A DNA stretch of 64,000 bases, taken from contig NZ_FOVM01000004.1 of NCBI RefSeq assembly GCF_900115155.1, positions 1 through 64,000 of the forward strand. The letters run 5' to 3'. The stretch is from Mycetocola miduiensis (GTDB lineage: Bacteria > Actinomycetota > Actinomycetes > Actinomycetales > Microbacteriaceae). The stretch's first letter is position 1; each line of letters starts with the position of its first letter. Below, one piece after another: positions 25,143 through 33,405 of this stretch. The position numbers and the translations under genes were made by a program. The notes under the pieces were generated by a model that saw nothing but the letters and a program-made list of their open reading frames with translations, ran no database searches and was not told where the DNA came from.

Positions 25143-25349
25143 ATGTCCGTAACCCGGGACGAAATGATCGACGCCAAGGCGGATGCACAGGCTGCCATTC
25201 TGCGCATCATCGAGAAGGAGACTGCCAGAGTCACTGAAGCGAACATGAACGCTGCTGGGCGGGCGTCGGCCGTGAGGGATCTCGCTCTTGCGTTCCGGTA
25301 TGTCGTGGGCGGCCAGCAGCCGGGAGCGGTCTCCGTCGAATCGAAGTAG
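25143..25349 (+). CDS. Small helical protein next to terS
   Basis: 68 residues, helical and charged (MIDAKADAQAAILRIIEKE), ending in a polar tail; no membrane segment. It has AAAGGA about 7 nt before the ATG, unlike its leaderless neighbours, and a TATACG at 25124-25129 as possible -10. Rightward, divergent from terS. It could modulate packaging or be a lysogeny gene; unknown. Confidence 0.6.
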   Translation: MSVTRDEMIDAKADAQAAILRIIEKETARVTEANMNAAGRASAVRDLALAFRYVVGGQQPGAVSVESK

Positions 25350-25693
25350 TGCAGTTCCGCGCAGGTACGCCTCGTCCGGAAAGGTGCGGCACATCTTGGT
25401 ACGTCCTTCACCAGGCACTATGAAACCTCGTGTTGACGCGGAACCTAAGAGAGTGTGAGAGCCGCCCGGATGGTCGGTGTGCCGTAGAGCGACAGGTTAC
25501 CTGTCCGGGCGGCTCTCATGCCCCGTTATGCCAGCACGGGGTGGACTGTTTTATGAAGTTGTTGCGGCCGTCAGATGGTCGCTGCTCGTTTCTTGCACGG
25601 TGAGCTGCCGTCCCAGAGCTTCCCAACTCTGCAAGTCATTTACAGCGAAGTAATGTCCCACTCCTAAGTCGCGGCCGAGGCTACGCTGAGGCG
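25350..25693. other. Non-coding gap, possible packaging-site region
   Basis: No convincing gene is seen in these 344 bases. They contain the perfect 15-bp inverted repeat described separately, an 8-bp GTTCCGCG/CGCGGAAC pair about 85 bp apart (25354 and 25438), and the leaderless -10 of the 25694 gene at its right end. Location close upstream of terS is where cos or pac sites usually lie. Confidence 0.4.
25456..25518. repeat. 15-bp perfect inverted repeat upstream of terS
   Basis: TGAGAGCCGCCCGGA (25456-25470) and TCCGGGCGGCTCTCA (25504-25518) are exact complements separated by 33 nt, which themselves contain CAGGT-T-ACCTG. It may be a terminator for the rightward 25143 gene, or part of the terminase recognition site. 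Confidence 0.6.
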
Positions 25694-26107
25694 ATGAACG
25701 CGCAAAGTTGGGGGATAGCCCTCACCGTCCTGGGACTTGCGCTGACCATCTTTGGTCTACTTGAGGCTCATTCCACTGTCCGCACCCAGTACCTCCGCGC
25801 GCTTCGTCAGGAAGCCAGGATGCGGTATCTCAATGCTCGTTATTCCCGCGACTTCGATCGGTTTGGGGCGCTGGAGGACGACTGGGCGCGGGACACGTGG
25901 CGGCGCTGGGCCAGTGACAGGCGAATGCGCCAATGGAAGTTCTGGGGGCTCCCGAGGGTGCGATACGCGGATATTGATGTCGCGCCGGCGATGGCGGGGC
26001 GCATGGTCCTGGCGCAGGCTTTGTCGAGCGTAACTTCCGACCTGGTGTGGGTTGGACTCGGTGTCGTCGCTTCCGCTTTGGGTTCCGTCGTTACCGTTGT
26101 AGGTTGA
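25694..26107 (+). CDS. Rightward membrane protein, two terminal TMs
   Basis: 137 residues: membrane segments at about 5-24 and 110-134, with a strongly charged central loop (RALRQEARMRYLNARYSRDF; WARDTWRRWASDRRMRQW). TACGCT at 25682-25687 is exactly 6 nt before the ATG, matching the leaderless pattern. Topologically like the 22793 protein. No family recognised. Confidence 0.66.
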   Translation: MNAQSWGIALTVLGLALTIFGLLEAHSTVRTQYLRALRQEARMRYLNARYSRDFDRFGALEDDWARDTWRRWASDRRMRQWKFWGLPRVRYADIDVAPAMAGRMVLAQALSSVTSDLVWVGLGVVASALGSVVTVVG

Positions 26108-26262
26108 CTTGCTTCGCGGAGGAGCGGCAACGATTGGCTGACGACCGAAACACACCGACCGGATCGCTCTGTGCGGGGCTTTCGGGCTGGGTGTTCCAGC
26201 TAACAGTTCTTATCGTGCCGTGATTGCCGAATTAATGCACGCTCCCACTTAGACTCGGCAAC

Positions 26263-26706
26263 ATGAACGCTGGTTGGCCTGATTGGATTGCCGCGGCTAT
26301 TGCCCTCTTCGCTCTGGTGGTGAGTTTCTTGGCATACCGTCGCGCAGCCGTTAGCAGCGCCGCTTACTGGGTCCTCGAGGCTGACCGATCGGCGATAGAT
26401 TCGGGGATCGATATCGCTATGACTCTGTCCAACAGGGGAGACAGTCGCGCTCACGACGTCGAGATGGTGATCGACTTCGATCCCGGACATGTGTTCCTGC
26501 CGAAAGGGACGTGGTCCTTCGTTGACCGGCAGACGGACGTTCCTTACCGTGGCACAGACCGAGCAATGCGGCCGGTCATATCCCGTGGCGATTGGAACGA
26601 GAGTGTACTCGCGAGTGGAAAGCCGCACGCGACCGTGACGTGGCGTGCACCGTACAGTCGCAAGCGTCGTGAATCGCAGACAATTCCGCTGCCCGAGATT
26701 CGGTAG
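26263..26706 (+). CDS. Rightward TM + Ig-like domain protein
   Basis: 147 residues: an N-terminal membrane segment (about 6-27), then a beta-rich domain with IAMTLSNRGDSRAHDVEMVI and HATVTWRAPY. The plan and the N-R-x-x-S...V-x-W-R spacing match the protein at 20761, so the two may be paralogues. TAGACT at 26250-26255 is 7 nt before the ATG. The gene is closed by a perfect 14-bp terminator. Function unknown. Confidence 0.68.
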   Translation: MNAGWPDWIAAAIALFALVVSFLAYRRAAVSSAAYWVLEADRSAIDSGIDIAMTLSNRGDSRAHDVEMVIDFDPGHVFLPKGTWSFVDRQTDVPYRGTDRAMRPVISRGDWNESVLASGKPHATVTWRAPYSRKRRESQTIPLPEIR

Positions 26707-26749
26707 CGCCGGAACGCGACCCGGATGGCCAGCGCGAATAGGCAGGGAT

Positions 26750-26789
26750 GAGGCGGCCGCGACCATAACGTCGCGGCCGCCTCTTTCTT
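26750..26789 (+). terminator. 14-bp intrinsic terminator
   Basis: GAGGCGGCCGCGAC and GTCGCGGCCGCCTC pair perfectly around a 6-nt loop and are followed by TTTCTT. It separates the rightward 26263 gene from the convergent end of the leftward early operon. Confidence 0.88.
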
Positions 26790-27012
26790 ACTCGATCGAG
26801 CTACTGTTGTGGCTTGCGGTGCCTGCGGGTCGCCCTCGCTTCGTTACTGACTCCACCCGCAGCGCATCCGTCGACGACACTTCGTACTTGCCGTCAGCGG
26901 ACCGGCGGGCCTTGAGAGTGCCGTTCTCAATCCACGCGTACACCTTGCGTGGGTGGCGCTTGACGAGGACGGCTGCCTCGGCGACGGTGAGCCATGGCTT
27001 CATGGTGCTCAT
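26788..27012 (-). CDS. MerR-type HTH (excisionase-like) protein
   Basis: 74 residues from ATG 27012, overlapping the previous stop as ATGA. An HTH_17-like fold: WLTVAEAAVLVKRHPRKVYA followed by WIENGTLKARRS, as in excisionases and small winged-helix proteins, then a basic GRPAGT tail resembling an AT-hook. It is the last gene of the early operon, far from the integrase, so a transcription-activator role (for example for late genes) is as likely as excision. Confidence 0.72.
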   Translation of the reverse strand: MSTMKPWLTVAEAAVLVKRHPRKVYAWIENGTLKARRSADGKYEVSSTDALRVESVTKRGRPAGTASHNSSSIE

Positions 27013-27821
27013 GCTGTTTGCCTTTCTCGGATGGTGGTGATGAGTTCGTTCTTGCGGAGCTGGCGCGCCTTCGGAACCTCGAGGCCTTCCGCGACGGCGA
27101 CGAGTTCCTTGACGGTGCGTGTCATGAGCGGGTCGAGGTGGTCGTGGTCCGGGTTCTCCCGCGAGTACGGTTCCGCCTGGTTCCGGTCGAACGTGATTGG
27201 TTGGCCGGCGTCGATGATCGGGTTGGCGATGTTCCGTACCTGCCGTTCTCGTTCGACCTCGAGCTCGTCGAGCGTGAGGGTGACTCCGCACGGGCACAGG
27301 ATGTGCACGCTGTCGTCGACGTGGCGGGGTGGTTTGTGGATGAGGTTCATCTGCTGACATTCCCCACACCGGATACGGGCGACTCGAGTGGTGCGTTCCT
27401 CGATCGGGTGAGCACGGAACGCTGCCAGCGCTGTCTTCGTGAACATGATCGCGTGACGGGCGCCGTCCACCGACGACACCCACAGGTCGACGTCCGCCGG
27501 GTACGACCGGTACCAGGAGAACACCTCGTCGATGGCGAGACCGATCGGTGGAATCGGGATCGGCGGGCCGGACTGAGTGCGGACGCCGGCGTTGTCGCGT
27601 TGCACCGCCCGGTCGACACCCTGCAGTGCCTCCCACCATGGGGCGACCTTGCCGAGGGCGTCGAGGACGCGGACGTAGCAGCCGTGGCACAGCAGGCCGT
27701 TGGTCGCTTCCCGGGGGATGCAGCCGTGGCAGAGGGCGCCGTCGCACGTGTCGTAGTGCTCACCGGTGATGGTGCAGGCGCGGACCTCCGGCATCTGGTT
27801 CGTTATGCAGACGAGTGTCAT
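27009..27821 (-). CDS. Zinc-finger early protein with Rho_N/SAP-like tail
   Basis: 270 residues from ATG 27821. N-terminal Cys/His cluster (CDGALCHGC...CHGC), a second cluster in the middle (CGECQQ...CPCG) and a C-terminal helix-loop-helix (TVKELVAVAEGLEVPKARQL) like Rho_N or SAP nucleic-acid-binding units. Similar zinc-binding proteins are common in actinophage early regions; the function is not known. Start overlaps the upstream stop (ATGA). Confidence 0.65.
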   Translation of the reverse strand: MTLVCITNQMPEVRACTITGEHYDTCDGALCHGCIPREATNGLLCHGCYVRVLDALGKVAPWWEALQGVDRAVQRDNAGVRTQSGPPIPIPPIGLAIDEVFSWYRSYPADVDLWVSSVDGARHAIMFTKTALAAFRAHPIEERTTRVARIRCGECQQMNLIHKPPRHVDDSVHILCPCGVTLTLDELEVERERQVRNIANPIIDAGQPITFDRNQAEPYSRENPDHDHLDPLMTRTVKELVAVAEGLEVPKARQLRKNELITTIRERQTA

Positions 27822-28054
27822 GATGCTTCGGTCTCCTTTTCGAGCTGTTCGACTCGGGCCGCCCACTTCTCGCGGCCTTCCCGAACCCCCTCGATACGCT
27901 CGAGGAGCGTCGGGTCGAACTTCTTCGCCTTGATGGCTTTGCGTTTGACCGCCTCAGTGGATTTCATGTGCTCATCGAACGAGGCGATTTGTGCGTCGAA
28001 CATGGCGAGCAGCATCCGGGCTGTGCCGAGCTGGGACTCTGTGGAGCGGCTCAT
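27818..28054 (-). CDS. Hypothetical helical protein
   Basis: 78 residues, almost entirely charged helix (FDAQIASFDEHMKSTEAVKR; REGREKWAARVEQLEKE), likely coiled coil. Linked to both neighbours by 4-nt start/stop overlaps, which supports it being expressed. No function assigned. Confidence 0.62.
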   Translation of the reverse strand: MSRSTESQLGTARMLLAMFDAQIASFDEHMKSTEAVKRKAIKAKKFDPTLLERIEGVREGREKWAARVEQLEKETEAS

Positions 28055-28179
28055 CGTCGTCCTCCTTGTGGGTAGATAAAGACGGTCTGCGCAATGGGGC
28101 GGCCTTGGCTATCGCGGCCTTCCCTGCGCCACTTCGGGTCGTAGGAGTGCGGTGGTCCGTCGCAATGACAGGTGCTCAT
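28051..28179 (-). CDS. 42-aa early protein
   Basis: Start ATG 28179 overlaps the upstream stop, and its stop overlaps the downstream start. The product has a CHC near the N-terminus, a basic middle (KWRREGRDSQGRP) and a tyrosine-containing strand (AQTVFIYPQ). Too short for a family call, but the operon packing supports it. Confidence 0.55.
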   Translation of the reverse strand: MSTCHCDGPPHSYDPKWRREGRDSQGRPIAQTVFIYPQGGRR

Positions 28180-28346
28180 CGTGTTCCTATCGGTTCGTTG
28201 ACACACCGGACGGCGGACTTGCCGAACGGTGTCTTGCACTTCGCACACAGGTGCTCTGGCTTGCGGGGCATCTCCGCTTGGATGCGTGCCCATTCGGAGT
28301 CGATCTGCGACGCGAGTGGGTTCGGACGGTGGCTGTGGCCGAGCAT
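28176..28346 (-). CDS. 56-aa protein with CxxC...C motif
   Basis: Start ATG 28346 coincides with the end of the upstream gene. The C-terminal half has LCAKCKTPFGKSAVRC, a possible zinc knuckle. Part of the tightly packed early operon; function unknown. Confidence 0.55.
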   Translation of the reverse strand: MLGHSHRPNPLASQIDSEWARIQAEMPRKPEHLCAKCKTPFGKSAVRCVNEPIGTR

Positions 28347-28705
28347 CAGGCACCCCGGTTCTTGAGGATGCGGCGAACGCGGCCGACGCAGCGAGGGCAG
28401 ACGACGTTCATCGTGTCGCCGTTCCACGCCGTTTTCGGTTCCGGGATGTTCTCGGTGTCGAAGTCGACCAGGTCGCCCTCAGCATCAAGGACTGCCGCCA
28501 TGCCGCCCATGGCGTACGCGTCGGTTCCCCGGACTCCGCAGAGCGAACGTCCGCCGAGCAACCGGCCGATGAATGACTTCGGATCGGTCTTGTGGATCCC
28601 CGGGTACTTCCAGTAGACGGGCACATCGACCTTCAGTGCGTGGACGACGTCACCGTTCGTGGGGATCGCCCGCACGAACCTGCTGGCTTCAGAACGGGGT
28701 GTCAT
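28346..28705 (-). CDS. Hypothetical early protein, 119 aa
   Basis: From ATG 28705, inside the end of ssb (17-nt overlap). Contains two Cys near the C-terminus (VCPRC) and one earlier (SLCGVRG), suggesting metal binding, and an acidic middle ([17 protein letters not shown]). No recognised family. Confidence 0.58.
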   Translation of the reverse strand: MTPRSEASRFVRAIPTNGDVVHALKVDVPVYWKYPGIHKTDPKSFIGRLLGGRSLCGVRGTDAYAMGGMAAVLDAEGDLVDFDTENIPEPKTAWNGDTMNVVCPRCVGRVRRILKNRGA

Positions 28706-29195
28706 CTCCGTACCCTCCCAACGGTGCCGAGCTGTTCCACGGCTCCTGAGACGCAGCAGGAGCGGCCCCGGGTGCTGTTGCCGCCCACGGCTCGTCCTGA
28801 ACCGCAGCAGGGCCACGAGAGTCGCCTGACGACTGCGCACGCGTCACCTGGGCGGTCGCGTATCGAAGGCTCGGACCGATCTCGTCGATCTCCAGCTCGA
28901 TGCTGGTGCGCTTCTCGCCTTCCTTCGTCTCGTACGAGCGCTGCTTCAGCCGGCCAGTGGCGATGACGCGGGAGCCCTTCGTGAGCGATCCGGCGACGTG
29001 CTCGGCGAACTCCCGCCACACGGATGCGCGGAGGAACAGCGCCTCGCCGTCCTTCCACTCGTCCGAGTTGCGGTCCTTCACCTTCGGGGTGGACGCGATC
29101 GTGAAGTTCGCGACTGCGAGGCCGTTCTGCGTGTACCGCAGCTCCGGGTCGCTCGTGAGGTTCCCGACGACGGTGATTACTGTTTCTCCGGCCAT
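28689..29195 (-). CDS. ssb: Single-stranded DNA-binding protein
   Basis: 168 residues from ATG 29195. OB-fold N-terminal domain ([51 protein letters not shown]), a glycine/proline/alanine-rich linker, and the acidic DDTPF tip that recruits replication partners. It serves phage replication and RecT-type recombination with the neighbouring genes. Confidence 0.95.
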   Translation of the reverse strand: MAGETVITVVGNLTSDPELRYTQNGLAVANFTIASTPKVKDRNSDEWKDGEALFLRASVWREFAEHVAGSLTKGSRVIATGRLKQRSYETKEGEKRTSIELEIDEIGPSLRYATAQVTRAQSSGDSRGPAAVQDEPWAATAPGAAPAASQEPWNSSAPLGGYGDDTPF

Positions 29196-29824
29196 TAGAT
29201 GGCTCCGTTCTGTTTGAGGTACTGCTCGGCGAGAGTGACTCGCTGGAATCTGTCGGCGTCGCCGCCGGGCATGTCGGGGTGCGCCCACCGTTTCGCTGTT
29301 CGCACCAGGTGGGAGTCCGACGCCGAGACGTCCTTCCAGAGATCCCCGGTGACTGACCGGAGGAACTCGCGGGCGTCGTCGGCCGAGGTGAAGCCTGCGG
29401 GCACCGCGGTGGCTTCGATCGCCATGAATCCGCGGTACTGCTCGCCGCGCTTCGTCACCCCGTATCGGTCGACCTTCCGCAGCGCTTCGAGTGCCAGGGC
29501 GATCGCGCGCAGGTTGTCCTCCCACGTCGTGAAGGTGTCGCACGGGTACGAGAGGGCGCCGACGTTCGTCTGCATCGTCAGGATGATTCCGGGATGCTCG
29601 GCCTTCGCCGTCGCCCGTGGGTAGCCGTCGAGGCGGAACTGCGATGCGGGGATGGCGACCTGCAGGCGGACGTCCTCCGCGTCGAGTTGGAACAGCTCCC
29701 GGCGCAGCGTGGCGAGTGTCGACGACATCGTCGAGGCGAAGTTCGACGCGCGACGCTTCTCAGTGAGGGCTGAAGGCCAGGATCCGATCGGGTCGACCTT
29801 CATGCCGCTGGGCCAGTAGTTCAT
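29195..29824 (-). CDS. Early protein with C-terminal HPD (J-domain-like) segment
   Basis: 209 residues, sharing one base with ssb. The N-terminal 130 residues form an unassigned domain ([38 protein letters not shown]) found in many actinophage early regions. The last 40 residues ([20 protein letters not shown]) carry the HPD tripeptide of J-domains followed by a helix, so it may recruit host DnaK. That is inference from a short motif. Confidence 0.68.
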   Translation of the reverse strand: MNYWPSGMKVDPIGSWPSALTEKRRASNFASTMSSTLATLRRELFQLDAEDVRLQVAIPASQFRLDGYPRATAKAEHPGIILTMQTNVGALSYPCDTFTTWEDNLRAIALALEALRKVDRYGVTKRGEQYRGFMAIEATAVPAGFTSADDAREFLRSVTGDLWKDVSASDSHLVRTAKRWAHPDMPGGDADRFQRVTLAEQYLKQNGAI

Positions 29825-30186
29825 GATGTGGTTCTCTTCTCTGTCTCGGCGGCCTGCTGGCCGTGGATGAATGCCAGTTGGTTGGTGGTCTCGCGGTCGT
29901 ACTCCCGGCGGGCACGTTCCGCTGCGGTTCGTCGAGGCTTCTCGTGACGGACTCGGTTCGGATTTCGGGTTGCAAGGAACACGGCGAGGTCAATGTCGGA
30001 CTGAAAGATGCTCTCTCCTGTCGCCAGATTTGAGTTATCCACAGCCCCACTCCCGCGGTTATAAACGCGAGGTTTTCTCTGTGTGTCTTGGTCACGTGCG
30101 TTAGTTGCGTACGTTGCGTTCGTTGCGTGGATTGCTTCGGGCATCGGCTGAGCAATGCTTGGCGCATTGCTTGGGGCATCAGACAT
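29821..30186 (-). CDS. Hypothetical early protein
   Basis: 121 residues from ATG 30186, overlapping both neighbours. N-terminal low-complexity run (HATNATYATNAR), encoded by repeated GTTGCGT-like units on the plus strand, then a basic helical C-terminus (RTAAERARREYDRETTNQL). No recognised domain. Confidence 0.55.
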   Translation of the reverse strand: MSDAPSNAPSIAQPMPEAIHATNATYATNARDQDTQRKPRVYNRGSGAVDNSNLATGESIFQSDIDLAVFLATRNPNRVRHEKPRRTAAERARREYDRETTNQLAFIHGQQAAETEKRTTS

Positions 30187-30532
30187 TGCGTGCTCCCCAC
30201 CGTGCTTCGGCTGCCTTCCGGGCCTTCTCGGAACGCGCCTTCGACTCGTCGTCCGACGGCTGATAATCGGTGTAATCGTTGACATCCCAGCCCCCAGGGA
30301 GCGGATGCCACAGCCCAACCTCGACGAGCTGCTGCGCTGCTCTCGCTGTCCCGTGAATGAGTCCGAGAGCGGCAGTTGGGATGAACCCGTCAGTGCCCTG
30401 CGACGCACAGTGTCCGAGGCCGAAAATGTAGGTGTTGAGTGCACGATCTCCTCCTTTTTGCCCCAGAAGTGCGAGCGTTTTGTGGTTGGACGCGAGCGCG
30501 GCGTCTACGCGGACCCATGAGAGTGAAGCCAT
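30179..30532 (-). CDS. Replication-initiator-like protein
   Basis: 117 residues from ATG 30532. SWVRVDAALASNHKTLALLG, the DGFIPTAALGLIHG segment, then LVEVGLWHPLPGGW and KARKAAEARWG: the winged-helix plan of actinophage replisome-organiser/DNA-replication N-terminal domains. No helicase-loader domain follows, so it may work with host factors. Overlaps its neighbours by 1-8 nt. Confidence 0.68.
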   Translation of the reverse strand: MASLSWVRVDAALASNHKTLALLGQKGGDRALNTYIFGLGHCASQGTDGFIPTAALGLIHGTARAAQQLVEVGLWHPLPGGWDVNDYTDYQPSDDESKARSEKARKAAEARWGARNV

Positions 30533-30918
30533 TAGGTGATCCCTTGCTTCATCGCGCCGATCATCGTGAGGTACTCGATCGCGTCTGTTGCGGACACCTG
30601 GACGGCGCCGCCCTCGTCGTCGTACCGCCACCACTTCGAATCGAACCGCCGGAACTTCGGCACCAGCAGCGGGTTGTGCCCTGAACGGATTGCCCAGCCG
30701 AGCGACTCGCCCCGTGCACCGGAGTGCGCGATGCCATGGCAGCCGGTGTGGTTGCCCCAGCCGCACAGGTGCAGTGCGTTGCCGAGCGTGTCCGGGCCGC
30801 CACGCGACTTGTACTGGGCGTGGTGTGCCTCTGTGGCCGGCTCCAGTCCGCAGCCCTCGCAGAGGCCACGGGACCGCTTCTTGAGCGCCTTGATCGTCGC
30901 CGGAGAAAACCCGCTCAT
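30532..30918 (-). CDS. HNH endonuclease
   Basis: 128 residues. CEGCG, then the HNH core: EAHHAQYKSRGG, NALHLC and HTGCHGIAH, which together supply the two catalytic His and the zinc Cys/His. In the early operon it is not next to terminase, so it may be a recombination or replication nuclease rather than a packaging HNH. Confidence 0.82.
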   Translation of the reverse strand: MSGFSPATIKALKKRSRGLCEGCGLEPATEAHHAQYKSRGGPDTLGNALHLCGWGNHTGCHGIAHSGARGESLGWAIRSGHNPLLVPKFRRFDSKWWRYDDEGGAVQVSATDAIEYLTMIGAMKQGIT

Positions 30919-30944
30919 GACGTCACCGCCAATAGGCTGCGGGG

Positions 30945-31238
30945 ATGGATGACGTAGAAGAAACCCTGAAGTTCCTCACCCTCCTCGTTGACGGAGCGCA
31001 GCCAGCGAAGCTGACTACCTACACCTTCTTCATGGGACACGAAGAAGTCACCGTCAATGTGCTCGATCGTGGCGAAGCTGCTGACGAGCGTCGTTTCTCC
31101 GTGGAGGCGTACTTCTCGGACCTTCCTGTGAACGAGCGGCAGGATGGGTCGCCCGGATACATTACGGGTTACATGCACAGCTCCCTTGAAATGGCCCTTC
31201 ACATGGCGCACTGGGATGACCTGAGAACGCGAAACTGA
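30945..31238 (+). CDS. Rightward hypothetical protein in early operon
   Basis: 97 residues, soluble and acidic (MDDVEETLKFLTLLVDG; EEVTVNVLDRGEAADERRF) with no membrane segment. TAGGCT at 30933-30938 sits exactly 6 nt before the ATG, the leaderless pattern of the other rightward genes. It interrupts the leftward operon between the HNH and methyltransferase genes. Function unknown. Confidence 0.65.
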   Translation: MDDVEETLKFLTLLVDGAQPAKLTTYTFFMGHEEVTVNVLDRGEAADERRFSVEAYFSDLPVNERQDGSPGYITGYMHSSLEMALHMAHWDDLRTRN

Positions 31239-31246
31239 TTGCCGGA

Positions 31247-32983
31247 TCATGCCGCACGCTCCAGGTTCGTTCCGTTGAGCGCCTCGGCCACAGCCATCCC
31301 GAGATCCCGAGCAGCAGGAGGGGTGACCGCGTTGCCTGCCTGCTTGACCTGTTCGCGCTTCGTTCCGCCGAGGAAGTAGTCGGGGGCGAATGCCATGCCG
31401 ATCTTGATCTCGTCGGGGGTCAGCATCCGGAACAGGACGTCGTCGACGTCGAGGCTGATCTCGGACTCGACGAGTCCGAACCGGTCGCCCGTGGTGAGCG
31501 TTCCGTGAGGTTCGCTTGTCGGCTTCGCGGTCAGGGATGCCGAGTAGTACGGCACCAGCAGGGACTGATGCCCCGCCGTGGTGATCGTCCGAAGCTCCTC
31601 CGTGACGGGCGTCGACATTTCCGCGCCGCCCTCGTTGTTCCGCATGACCAGGGCGTGGTGGTTGCCCCCAGCAGACACGGTGTCGATCGGGTGTGTTGCG
31701 GGCTTCGTGACGCCGTGGTTTCGCAGCGGGACGACGAGTGCCGTCTCGTTGCGGGTTGACTGCGTGCGGAGCGGTCCCGTGGTCGGCGCCGCGCTCTTAC
31801 CCTCGCGACCTTCCACGGGGATCATCAGCGGGGCATACGCGAGGCCCTTCGTCTGAGCTGTCGTCTGCGTGAGCATCGGGTTATCCGACGACTGAACCGT
31901 GCCTCCGCCGTGGATGCCGTCCGTGATGAGCGGAGGGACCGCGACGCCGTACTCGGCGGTGCCGTTTTGCGTGCGCAGAGCCTCCTCAGTCGGCCACGCC
32001 CGCAGATAGGTGCCGGGCTTGCCTGATGCTGAGTCGTACGTGTTCCCGGCCGCCGCGACGACCAGCGGCTTCCAGTGCCGTTCGATGCCCTTCTCGATGC
32101 GGGCCCTCGTCTTCTCGGCGAGCGGCTTCTTCTTGTCACCAATGCGCTCGCCCGGGATGGACCAGTCAATAGCCGAGGAGGCGGGCAGCCACGCAGGTTC
32201 CACGATCGCGTTGCGGCACTCAACCCGCGGGCACCGGTACACGTACTGCGCCCGGTAACGGCCCCAGCGTTCCTCCTTCTTGAACGCCTGGACCGCGTGC
32301 ACGATGCCGTGCATTTCGCAGAACGCCTGCGGACGGGTCCACTTCGTGAGGTTGGGTTTGCGCTCGCCCTTCCGCCAGAACACGACGTACATCCGGTCGC
32401 GTGACTGTGGGGCGGGGAGCCCCATGCCCTGAGCGTGCATCGAGTTCAGCCACACGATCTCGTGCTCATACCCGAGCAGCTCCATCGTCTGAAGCCATGC
32501 CGGGAACGGAACCCAGCGGGCGGCGTCGACGACGTTCTCGATGATGATCGCCCGGTAGTTGTGGTGCTCGGCGAACCGTGGCACATCCCACATCGTCGCC
32601 CGGGACCGGTTCGCTGCCTCGTCGGGAAGCGGGCGAGTGCCGTCGGCCTCGAACAGTGCGGCGTCCTCGACTCGCTGACGCTTCACCCCCTTCGCCACAG
32701 AGTGGTTGGTGCACTCCGGCGACGCCCAAAGGATGTCGGTGCGCGGAAAGAACCCGGGATTCACCTGCGAGATGTCAGCGTTCGAGTGGTCCGTTTCGGG
32801 GTGGTTGATCTGGTGCGAGTCGATCGCCTGCGCCCAGTGGTTCGCCGCGATGACGACCTTGAATCCGGCGGCGACGAGACCGGAGGAGGATCCGCCCGCG
32901 CCACAGAAGAGGTCCGTGACGGTGAGGCCGTTCCACTCGACGGCGGGCTGGCGGTATCCGACCCGCTCAAGCACGGCGCTCAC
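31247..32983 (-). CDS. C5 cytosine DNA methyltransferase
   Basis: 578 residues. Motif I FCGAGGSSSG, motif IV ASPECTNHS (the catalytic Cys is in PEC, where PCQ is typical), motif VI IIENV, motif VIII QSRDR, and KQAGNAVTPP near the C-terminus. Between VIII and the end is a long target-recognition region of about four repeats of roughly 45 residues. It probably modifies phage DNA against host restriction. The TRD repeats and altered PC motif are unusual; altered target is possible. Confidence 0.9.
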   Translation of the reverse strand: MSAVLERVGYRQPAVEWNGLTVTDLFCGAGGSSSGLVAAGFKVVIAANHWAQAIDSHQINHPETDHSNADISQVNPGFFPRTDILWASPECTNHSVAKGVKRQRVEDAALFEADGTRPLPDEAANRSRATMWDVPRFAEHHNYRAIIIENVVDAARWVPFPAWLQTMELLGYEHEIVWLNSMHAQGMGLPAPQSRDRMYVVFWRKGERKPNLTKWTRPQAFCEMHGIVHAVQAFKKEERWGRYRAQYVYRCPRVECRNAIVEPAWLPASSAIDWSIPGERIGDKKKPLAEKTRARIEKGIERHWKPLVVAAAGNTYDSASGKPGTYLRAWPTEEALRTQNGTAEYGVAVPPLITDGIHGGGTVQSSDNPMLTQTTAQTKGLAYAPLMIPVEGREGKSAAPTTGPLRTQSTRNETALVVPLRNHGVTKPATHPIDTVSAGGNHHALVMRNNEGGAEMSTPVTEELRTITTAGHQSLLVPYYSASLTAKPTSEPHGTLTTGDRFGLVESEISLDVDDVLFRMLTPDEIKIGMAFAPDYFLGGTKREQVKQAGNAVTPPAARDLGMAVAEALNGTNLERAA

Positions 32984-33405
32984 CTGGGACCACCGCCCAT
33001 GTTGTAGAGCGACGCCTGGACACGGTTGATGTTCTGGAATCCGAACATCCGCGCCTGCAACGCCTTCTGGAGTTCCTCGGCAGCGTGAAGGATCTCCTTC
33101 GCTGCGTCGAACTCCCGACGCAGCTCGAGCGTTGCAAGCTCTGCCTCGGCGCGCTTCTCAGCGACGGTGTCGTATTTCGAACGCAGCATGGTCTCGGCCT
33201 TCGCCTTGATCAGTGCACGCTCGGCGGCGTAGCGCTTCTCCCACAGTTCCTTCAGTGCGGGGATGGATGCTTCGAGCCGTTCGCCGATCGCACGGATGGC
33301 CTGCTCGATGTCGAGCGGGTGCATCGGCTGGTACGTGACCAGGTCGTCGGCCGCGAGGTTCGCAATCTCGCCGGTCGCTGGGTTCGGCTTCATCTCGACA
33401 GTCAT
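32980..33405 (-). CDS. Hypothetical coiled-coil protein before methyltransferase
   Basis: 141 residues, mostly helical and charged (IRAIGERLEASIPALKELWE; EAELATLELRREFDAAKEIL). Overlaps both neighbours. It lies just after recT, where recombination modules often encode a partner protein, but no function can be assigned. Confidence 0.6.
   Translation of the reverse strand: MTVEMKPNPATGEIANLAADDLVTYQPMHPLDIEQAIRAIGERLEASIPALKELWEKRYAAERALIKAKAETMLRSKYDTVAEKRAEAELATLELRREFDAAKEILHAAEELQKALQARMFGFQNINRVQASLYNMGGGPR

Noticed and set aside
30915-31250. Leftward 111-codon frame opposite 30945 gene
   Set aside because: Weak start and composition; the rightward frame has the promoter.
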